DNA of 64,000 nucleotides from Antedon mediterranea (lineage: Eukaryota; Echinodermata; Crinoidea; Comatulida; Antedonidae): contig NC_092672.1 of NCBI RefSeq assembly GCF_964355755.1, positions 10,414,501 to 10,478,500 of the forward strand, in the 5' to 3' direction. A model generated the notes under the pieces. It saw nothing but the letters and a program-made list of their open reading frames with translations, had not been told where the DNA came from and ran no database searches. Shown one piece after another: positions 57,235-64,000 of this stretch (the first letter of the stretch is position 1; each line of letters begins with the position of its first letter). A program made the position numbers and the translations under genes.

Positions 57235-60200
57235 GTAAGTACAGCAAGGTCATTTATTGCCTTATAATACTAAATACTGGTTTGCGTGGAAGCTACAGTT
57301 AGTAGGCATGCAACTATTTTAGATTCTTTCTCTCTTTTCTGCCAAATCAATGGTGCTTTAGTTAGTCACCATTACAATAAATGTTGCAATGTTTTATTAG
57401 CTTCGGGTATTTTACATTTTAAAATTTTACTTTTATTGCCGAATGTAATAATATAAACATACATCCGATATGCATCTCTACCGACCGGTCTAAATAAAAA
57501 AAAACAACAAACTTAGAGCTCTTTTATGTACTAATCATAGTTTATTAGTAGGGTGTTTCTCGGGAACCATTATATATTTGAAGATTGTTGGAAAGTTGGA
57601 TGAAAGGATGATGGTCGCCGTTGACAATTAAGATTATAATTTTTCTACTCAACTATCTCCCATGACGACGATGATGATGACAATTTATTTAGTTATCTTA
57701 TAGTCCTATATTTTTGTTCGACAAAAACGTCTGGGAGCCATTAAAGGTCATGAAGGCCAGAAGTCCCATCTTAATACAATGTTACTGACAACATGAGTGA
57801 TTGACTCCGTTTTAATATCTATATATAGACTATTATTTTTCATTAATTAAATGATTATTATTTTTTTAGAATTTTAAGAACAAATCATCAAGATTTTAAG
57901 GCAACATTTAATCGTTTGTTTTTTACACTCCATCGTGCCGCTGCAAATCTGTGTAATCTCCTGGGATGTTTATTGAGCAACCAGATAGGCACAATGGTAA
58001 GAACAGCGAGTTTTTTCTCGTCTCGTCATTTCTTGTGAAATCATTTGAAAATAATGTATGAAACGACTTATCCTCACACTCACAAGCGTTCATCCTTTTA
58101 ATAAATCACACATTCCAAACGTTTCCAATCTCTCAATCCAATTTCAGAAACCGGTAACCAATTCTCATGCTCAGCTTATTAGATTTTCTGCGTCATGGAT
58201 AAATAAAGTATAAACGTTATAGGCTATAAGTTTGTGAACATTGTGGGAATAGAGGCCTAGGGCCTATACATTCCAGAGTCTGCCTTGTATTTATTTGTGG
58301 TTATAAGGCTGGTTTCGTATAACAATTTTCTGGGTTTCTTGTTTTTTTACGTTTTACAGGTTTTAACTGCAATTTATTTCTTGGTGATGGATGTCGTATT
58401 TATTGGACAATATTTTTATTATGTACACAAGAGAAGGCCTGGTTCACACGATGGATTTCAATACAGTAATTTTTCACCTGCAGGAACTCGTACGTAGACT
58501 TGAGATATCAAATCTAGACCCGACTAGCCATCCAATCTAGACCCAACTTACTTTCTAATTTCGACCAGATTTATATCCAATCTCTACACAACTTCTATCC
58601 AATCTCGACCCGACTGAGGTATCTAATCTTGACTCGACTGAGCTATCCAATCTCGACCCGACGATTGGGCTATCCAATCTTGACCCGACTGAGCTATCCA
58701 ATCTCGACCCGACTGAGCTATCCAATCTCGACACAACTGAGCTATCCACTCGACCCGATTGAGCTATTCAATGTCTACCCGACTGAGCCATCCAATCTTG
58801 ACCCGACTGAGCTATCCAATTTCAACCTAACTGAGCTATCCAATCTCCGAAGCTAACCAGGGAGATGTAAAATAAATCTCCATGTGAGCTAACCGACTGA
58901 GCTATCCAATCTCCAACCGACTGAGCTATCCATAACCGACTGAGCTATCCACTTTCCAAAGATAACCGACTGAGCTATCACCTCAACGAATCTAACCGAC
59001 TGAGCTATCCAATATCCGAAGACAACCGAGCTCCCAAAAACACATAGATAATAATCTATTTTCTAGAAATGCGATTAGTTTATTTGACTTGCGTGCGCTG
59101 AATAATTTGGAAAAACTTTTGACAATAATACGGCAAACGTCCTCACTGTTTATTTGTATGATATAATTCACAAGAAAAGCAAACATTTTATTAATTCTAA
59201 TATTTTAAAATTATGTTAATTAATAGTTTTTGATAACGCATTTAAATATTTAAATTAAAATATTAATTTATTCAACTTTATCTTTGTAAGCGATATTTCT
59301 GTATTTAATATGCCTAAATAAGTTCATTTATTTTGTTTAGCTAATTGGAAAGACAAGCCAAGGAAAACTGGTTCACTAAGCCGATACAAAATGAATGGAT
59401 CAGGCTTCCAAGTGTTATGTATAGGGACAACGTGCTTCTTCTCCGTGTCTTATCTAAGTAGCTGGTTAATTCCTAAGCCGCAATCAGGCCAGCCAAAATG
59501 GTCTCCAACTGGACGTGTTCTACTTGGAAGCCACGAAGACTTTCTTCAGGTTTATTTGAATGCTTTGTTTTAAACAATAAAATGCATCCTTTTACTGCTT
59601 ATAAACGTGACAATAAATAGCAATAACAATTCATTCAGAAACCTCTATCCAACAATCACACAATTATGGCTTCATTCCTATTATAGGTTAATGGAAACAA
59701 CTCTGGGACCTTGTTTTTTCACGACTTGACTCAACTTCACGAGATTCCTAAAATAATTAATCATTTTCTAGTACAAATAAAGAGAGGAAAGCCATCATTC
59801 AATATTTTGATCTTTTGGATTTAAATGATCCATCGGGAATAAAAATATCTTCACATCCAGGAAATAATAGTATAATAATCAAAGTATGAAAAATAGATTT
59901 ATAAACCATTAGCCTTAGGCCTACAAGGTGTTACAAGGAAAATCTAAATTATCAATTATTTTATCAATAACTTGAAACTCAAAACGGCAGCGGATTTGCA
60001 AAAATAAAAGCAATTGCACTAAACAGAAACGAATGGAGAGGTGGAGGTACGTGTATATACAGGGTAAGCCAGGTGGATAAGTATAGGCCTACGTGGACCT
60101 TTTTGCAATGAGGCGGTAAATGTAATGCATATTAATAAATCATATAACAAGCCTAACTTTCTTCTTCCTAGACCGAAGACGCTGTAGCCGGTTACGTACT

Positions 60201-62674
60201 TGGCGTAGTATCCAGTTTGTTGTATTGTGCATACAAGATTCCAGAGGTTATATCCATGGTAAGATTGTGGAACGTTTAATTTTTAAAAGACAGGCACATT
60301 TCACTTGTAGAACAGAGAGGAAAAACACGTTCAATTCAATTCAACTCTATATTAAGTACGAAGGCCCAGATTAACAGTAGGCCTACTTAATTATGGCGTA
60401 GTAGTCGACTGTTGATGAAAGAAATGGATTGGTTTCGCTTACACATCATTCAAATGTATAAGTTTTGTGTTACCATTTTGCGCACACTTTCTTATAACAT
60501 TAATTTACGGTAACATTAACAATGACGTTGTTTTTTATGAGAAATATAAAAAAGTTCATGTTGAATTGTTTTAATTGACAAATCCTAAAAATAAGCCTAT
60601 ATTGACAGTCACAAACGAAGTGACTTTCAACGTTTCAACGATCCAGTCGATAGCAGACCACCAGCACACCAAACATGCGTGCTTTGGTGGCTCAATTCTT
60701 CAATTCAACATAAACTGGTGGCTGAATTCAGTCCACATTAATTCCGTATTCAATAAGAGTATAATTCAATGAAATTATAAATTATCTTTTGAATTAGAAT
60801 AGGCACAATGTATCAATTGCTATCGTTGGAGATTTGTTTATGTGGCCAACAATACCAAAAGTCAAAACTGCCCACTCGTGTCATTCGGATAATCAAAATT
60901 AATCGTTGTACACAATAATGATTATTCACAAGAGATCAAATAGCGGATGATTTGTGTTTGAAACTAACTTGAAGAGCTAGAGCTACGAACAATGCTTACG
61001 GTGCTATATTACGCTAATGTACTCCAGTCTTAATCTATAGTTGTTTGTTCCGTCGAGACTTTTAAGATACTGTATTGACGTCATCCGCCAAAGTACTACT
61101 GCACGTCATAATTAAAGAGGTAAATTAAAGCTGTCAGTAATAAAATGACGTCATCTTAATATAACCTACATTATTGTTTGTTGCAGAAGCGGCATCGACT
61201 TCATTTGGGAAGATCTTTTTATTGTCATTTTCTTCAGATATTCGCCAATATGACTTATGTTTTATCAATCTTGGCCTACGACAAGGAGACTGGTCATGTT
61301 GTGGACACACTACCATGGACAATAGGAAGGTACAACAATTAAAAAAATGTTATGTTCATTATTGGTGTAATTGTAGGAAATAATAATAATAATGTCAATA
61401 TTCCCCTGGTTCCTGATAGTATAAATTGATATTTGTTTTTATTTCAGTATTTTAATGATTGGTTTTGATCTTATTGTATCCTTTATATTAATTTACTTAT
61501 TAGTTAGTTAATTACATCATTAGGAAAACAAAAATGATATTATGTCATCGATCCTTTCCTAAGTTTCCTTTTTTATGATAACCTAATCGATGATAATTTG
61601 TCCGTGATTTATGAATATAACCGGGTTCTTATCTGAATGATGGGAAATAGGCAAATACCAATATATAGGCCTAGTCTAATATTCATAAGCACATTTCTGT
61701 GATATGACTCGATCATGTTTACGTGAAATTACCTTAACACTGGACAACAGATCTTATATCACATTCTCAAGTACAAGCGACCAAAACAACTGTCTTCCAA
61801 ACGATTACGTAATAGTCCAGGTTACCACGCCGCCGATTTAGAAGATGCCGAAGATCTCAACAGACAACATGCAGAGGGCGAAGATGATGACGTGGATTCG
61901 TGGGTTCAGATGGGTGACGTAGGAGGAAGTCTCCCTAGAATAGAGGAAGAAGAGGAGGATGACGAAGAGCGATATAGGGTCGTAGATATGGTAGATATTT
62001 ACTGTTTACTAATGTGGGTATAGTAGAAAAGACGACCCATATTATAGGCCTAAAGCTTGGTTCCCAATACGACGCAACGCAAGGACCTAAGGGCAACACA
62101 ATTGACCAATCACAAGCGATGGATTATCCAACGTTTCGCTTGCCATTGGTCAATTTGCTTGCGTTACACTTACGTCATTGCGTTGTAAAGGACCAAGCTT
62201 AAAGAGGAATTACGGCAGCAGCCACCGATGATTAGGTCATGAAGACGTCAATGAAGGACAAAATGATAGGTCTAGTCTATATTCAGTAAACCGGGATGGG
62301 AAGTAGGCCTCAGTCGTTTAAAGGCCAGAACGTTTGGGGAAAAATCTATGTTATTTCGTATGCCTATTTTTGCACAAAACGTTCAGGGTAGATTTTTATG
62401 TAGGAAAAGCTTTGCGGTTTTCTGCTTACCGTTACCACTTGTCTGTGAATTTAAGATATGGACACGATAAAATTGACTTTTATGTTCTATATAGGCAAAC
62501 AACCAAGCCAAAGTGGAACTTGTGTACGATGATACTGGATCAAGGACACAAGAGTCTGAGCTGACCTACCATTCAAGTTCCGAATCAATATATTTGGATA
62601 CGATGGACGAACCGGTACAGAAACAAGAACCGGAAGATCTTGAGGTACGATTAATGTCTGCTTTTAAAACATAG
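56912..62674 (+). CDS. PQ-loop repeat membrane transporter, SLC66A1/PQLC2-like (9 exons)
   Basis: Predicted seven-helix PQ-loop protein resembling SLC66A1, the lysosomal exporter of cationic amino acids. Segments 56912-57234, 57870-57996, 58360-58489, 59341-59549, 60172-60258, 61187-61329, 61448-61475, 61751-61990 and 62495-62674 join in frame to 488 residues. Residues 1-75 form a luminal region of six decapeptides full of N-x-S/T sites. Helices lie at about 84-107, 130-145, 151-171, 216-236, 268-290, 308-323 and 340-357. CNLLG, the TM3 aspartate D161 in YFLVMD, LPW, and D347 in TM7 match human PQLC2 at identical spacing. Odd points: both PQ dipeptides are gone (F107-L108 and P287-E288), and the acidic tail 360-488 is much longer than in the human protein. 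Transport activity is therefore uncertain. An in-frame TAA at 56888 fixes the start region. It could be an SLC66A1 orthologue or a lineage-specific paralogue. Confidence 0.82.
57235..57869. other. PQ-loop gene intron 1
   Basis: 635 bp, AT-rich, with nothing recognised. No alternative exon supplying a PQ motif was seen. Confidence 0.55.
57870..57996 (+). CDS. PQ-loop gene exon 2 (first loop, TM2)
   Basis: Residues 108-150. LILRTNHQDFKATFNRLFFT is followed by LHRAAANLCNLLGCLLSNQI. CNLLG aligns with human CNLIG. Counting back, the position of the first PQ is occupied by F-L at the exon 1/2 junction. Bounded by TTTTTTTAG and ATG|GTAAGA, exit phase 0. Confidence 0.87.
57997..58359. other. PQ-loop gene intron 2
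   Basis: 363 bp, with nothing recognised except a GGCCTAGGGCCTAT word near 58254. Confidence 0.55.
58360..58489 (+). CDS. PQ-loop gene exon 3 (TM3)
   Basis: Residues 151-193 plus one base. VLTAIYFLVMDVVFIGQYFY is followed by YVHKRRPGS. It aligns with human TYTAVYYVLADLVMLTLYFY, including the conserved aspartate D161. The donor is CTC|GTACGT, phase 1. Confidence 0.92.
58490..59340. other. PQ-loop gene intron 3
   Basis: 851 bp. The first 540 are a 24 bp minisatellite (58510-59030) with tRNA A-box-like units. The rest is AT-rich. Confidence 0.75.
58510..59030 (-). repeat. 24 bp minisatellite of tRNA A-box-like units
   Basis: The + strand unit is CCGACTGAGCTATCCAATCT (plus CGAC). About fourteen GAGCTATCC-type cores are present. 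On the minus strand each reads GGATAGCTCAGTCGG, the 5' end and D-arm of a tRNA containing the internal A box. From 58850 on, units alternate with AACCAGGGAGATG-type spacers. No B box or complete tRNA is present. Confidence 0.85.
59341..59549 (+). CDS. PQ-loop gene exon 4 (central loop, TM4)
   Basis: Residues 194-263. A basic loop (NWKDKPRKTGSLSRYKMNGS) precedes TM4 (FQVLCIGTTCFFSVSYLSSW) and the lumen-facing loop QPKWSPTGRVLLGSHEDFLQ. The acceptor is TTTAG and the donor CAG|GTTTAT, exit phase 0. Confidence 0.87.
59550..60171. other. PQ-loop gene intron 4
   Basis: 622 bp with nothing recognised apart from TAGGCCTA words. Confidence 0.55.
60172..60258 (+). CDS. PQ-loop gene exon 5 (TM5, second PQ-loop start)
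   Basis: Residues 264-292, EDAVAGYVLGVVSSLLYCAY followed by KIPEVISM. It aligns with human VIGFVIGSISSVLYLLSRLPQI. The PQ is replaced by P287-E288. Phase 0 at both ends. Confidence 0.9.
60259..61186. other. PQ-loop gene intron 5
   Basis: 928 bp with no recognised element. A short open frame at 60575-60772 has no identifiable product. Confidence 0.55.
61187..61329 (+). CDS. PQ-loop gene exon 6 (TM6)
   Basis: Residues 293-339 plus two bases. KRHRLHLGRSFYCHFLQIFA then NMTYVLSILAYDKETGHV and DTLPWTIG. LPW matches human LPWLVGS. The donor is AAG|GTACAA, phase 2. Confidence 0.9.
61448..61475 (+). CDS. PQ-loop gene exon 7, 28 nt micro-exon
   Basis: Encodes S340 (split codon) to I349, SILMIGFDLI, the first half of TM7 with D347. 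The acceptor is ATTTCAG and the donor ATT|GTATCC, a non-consensus GT site. Joining to exon 8 reproduces the human TM7 (GSLGVLLLDTIISIQFLVYR) with no length difference, the main support for this exon. Confidence 0.78.
61751..61990 (+). CDS. PQ-loop gene exon 8 (end of TM7, acidic tail)
   Basis: Residues 350-429. ILYHILKYKRPKQLSSKRLR finishes TM7 with a positively charged cytosolic flank, then an acidic tail including EEEEEDDEERYRVVDM. YRVV could be a tyrosine sorting signal. The donor is ATG|GTAGAT. Reading through gives a stop at 62021-62023. Confidence 0.82.
61991..62494. other. PQ-loop gene intron 8
   Basis: 504 bp containing MITE family A copy 4 (62054-62199). If retained, translation ends after ten codons at 62023. 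Confidence 0.7.
62054..62199. mobile_element. PIF/Harbinger-type MITE, family A, copy 4
   Basis: TAA duplications at 62051-62053 and 62200-62202 flank AGCTTGGTTCCCAATACGAC and the inverse end GGACCAAGCT. At 146 bp it is a compact copy. The interior contains GACCAATCACAAGCGATGG and its near-inverse. Confidence 0.85.
62495..62674 (+). CDS. PQ-loop gene exon 9 (C-terminus)
   Basis: Residues 430-488. ANNQAKVELVYDDTGSRTQE then SSSESIYLDTMDEPVQKQEP. The frame runs to TAG at 62672-62674. A GTACGA donor at 62645 is an alternative, in which case further exons would lie beyond the window. The low-complexity acidic sequence gives little independent support, but frame and splice sites agree. Confidence 0.62.
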   Translation, partial: ANNQAKVELVYDDTGSRTQESELTYHSSSESIYLDTMDEPVQKQEPEDLEVRLMSAFKT

Positions 62675-63060
62675 TAGCTGCACGTATATTGCCATATATC
62701 ACCATCTTATTATGGCATAGGACCACTTTCTATCAAAAAATAAAAAGGTCGAAATTCGCCCATTTTCCGACAAAATTCATGTAGGGCTACAGGGATTTTT
62801 TTTGCAAAATCACCGAAATTATGGACTTATTCAACAGTTAGGTTGATTTATGGATATTGAAAAAAAAACACAAAACAACATAATTCATTGTTTAAATTAT
62901 ATATCAATTTTCCATAACAATATATATTTTTATAATTTAACAATTATTATACACATGCAAAATTATCTAAAAAAGTATAAAATAATTCTCTCTTCTCTTG
63001 GAATTTTAAAATAATTTAGAAAAATATAAAGTAATTCAGTAAACTGTCCAAAGGGTGTGT
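62675..63060. other. 3' flank of the PQ-loop gene
   Basis: AT-rich with A-runs near 62860-62980. Nothing is recognised except the candidate poly(A) signal. Confidence 0.5.
62739..62744 (+). terminator. Candidate poly(A) signal AATAAA
   Basis: 65 bases after the proposed stop codon of the PQ-loop gene. Its presence favours the readthrough terminal exon over further downstream exons. Confidence 0.4.
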
Positions 63061-63084
63061 TTCATAACATCATCATTTTCTTTT

Positions 63085-64000
63085 CTAATATTCTGTAGTC
63101 TGTGTTTCAAGTTTCTTCTAACATTCCTTATTCTGGTCAATCATAAGGCTGGTGTTGGTCAAGTTTATTCTAACATTCCTTGGTCTGGTCAATCATAAGG
63201 CTGGTGTTGGTCAAGTTTCTTTTCTAATATTCATTAGGTCTGGTCAGTAATAAGGCTGGTGTTGGTCAAGTTTCTTTTCTTATATTCATTAGGTCTGGTC
63301 AATCATAAGGCTGGTGTTGGTCAAGTTTCATCTAACATTCCTCAGTCTGGTCAATCATAAGGCTGGTGTTGGTCAAGTTTCTTTTCTTATATTCATTAGG
63401 TCTGGTCAATCATAAGGCTGGTGTTGGTCAAGTTTCATCTAACATTCCTCAGACTGGTCAATCATAAGGCTGGTGTTGGTCAAGTTTCGTTTCTTATATT
63501 CGTTAGGTCTGGTCAATCATAATGCTGGTGTTGGTCAAGTTTCTTTTATTCTATTCCTTAGGTCTGGTCAATCATAAGGCTGGTCAAGTTTTTTTCAATA
63601 GCAATCCCTTGGTTTGGTCAATCATGTTGGTAAACATGGTGAAGTTTCTTTTCTAATATTGCTGGGCAATCATAAGGCTAGTGTTTGGTCAAGTTTATTG
63701 TCTAGAAATACATTGGTCTTGTCAATCACAATGTTGGTGTTGGTGAAGTTTCTTTTCTAATATTGCTGGGCAATCATAAGGCTAGTGTTTGGTCGAGTTT
63801 ATTGTCTAGAAATCCATTGGTCTTGTCAATCACAATGTTGGTGTTGGTAAAGTTTCTCTTTTAATACTGCTTGTGAAGTTTATTTTCTAGAAATCCATCG
63901 GTCTGGTTAATCACAATGTTGGTGTTGGTGAAGTTTCTTTTCTAATACTGCTAATGAAGTTTATTTTCTAGAAATCTATTGGTCTGGTTAATCACAACGT
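63085..64000 (+). repeat. 52-55 bp satellite, runs off the window
   Basis: CTGGTCAATCATAAGGCTGG and GTGTTGGTCAAGTTTC recur at about 63133, 63185, 63240, 63295 and 63347 onward. Later units (63600-64000) drift to GGTGAAGTTTCTTTTCTAAT and AGAAATCCATTGGTC. The far end is beyond position 64000. Confidence 0.93.

Noticed and set aside
58555-58856. Open frames on both strands in intron 3 of the PQ-loop gene
   Set aside because: 24 bp repeat translation (SRLDSSVG-type units); not coding.
58510-59030. CRISPR-like array
   Set aside because: The units are contiguous diverged tandem repeats without unique spacers, in a eukaryotic intron. They are a minisatellite.

Overview
This is a metazoan nuclear DNA window: AT-rich, with GT-AG introns, tRNA-derived SINEs, MITEs, non-LTR retrotransposon remnants and many minisatellites. 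Protein similarity to vertebrate PDE9A, together with the repeat types, suggests a marine invertebrate deuterostome, perhaps an echinoderm. That placement is inference, because no lineage-specific gene is present.

Two multi-exon genes lie head-to-tail on the + strand. (1) 641-45513 is a complete PDE9A orthologue, a high-affinity cGMP 3',5'-phosphodiesterase. It has 12 coding exons that join in frame to 536 residues, and every metal ligand, the general acid and the purine-binding glutamine are present. Its introns total about 43 kb. (2) 56912-62674 is a nine-exon PQ-loop membrane transporter of the SLC66A1/PQLC2 (lysosomal cationic amino acid exporter) type, about 488 residues long. It starts with a glycosylation-site-rich decapeptide repeat, lacks both diagnostic PQ dipeptides and ends in a long acidic tail.

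Non-coding layout: 1-640 is 5' flank with the end of a repeat. Introns 1-7 of PDE9A hold SINEs, MITEs, a non-LTR RT remnant, and two Penelope-like tails with hammerhead-ribozyme-like cores. Intron 8 (27048-41176) holds a 2.1 kb transposon nested inside a Harbinger-type MITE plus a TA-flanked element with about 50 bp inverted repeats. Intron 9 begins with an 18 bp minisatellite. Between the genes (46.4-56.9 kb) are a 30 bp minisatellite, a SINE, a MITE, a second RT remnant and a roughly 4 kb region with large inverted arms. Intron 3 of the second gene carries a minisatellite made of tRNA A-box-like units. The window ends in a 52-55 bp satellite.

The two genes have no evident functional link: one hydrolyses cytosolic cGMP, the other is predicted to act in the lysosome or another endomembrane. 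No operon-like, CRISPR, viral or toxin system was found. The most unusual items are the diverged PQ-loop gene, the hammerhead-like cores, the A-box minisatellite, and a strong excess of the heptamer TACTGTA/TACAGTA.
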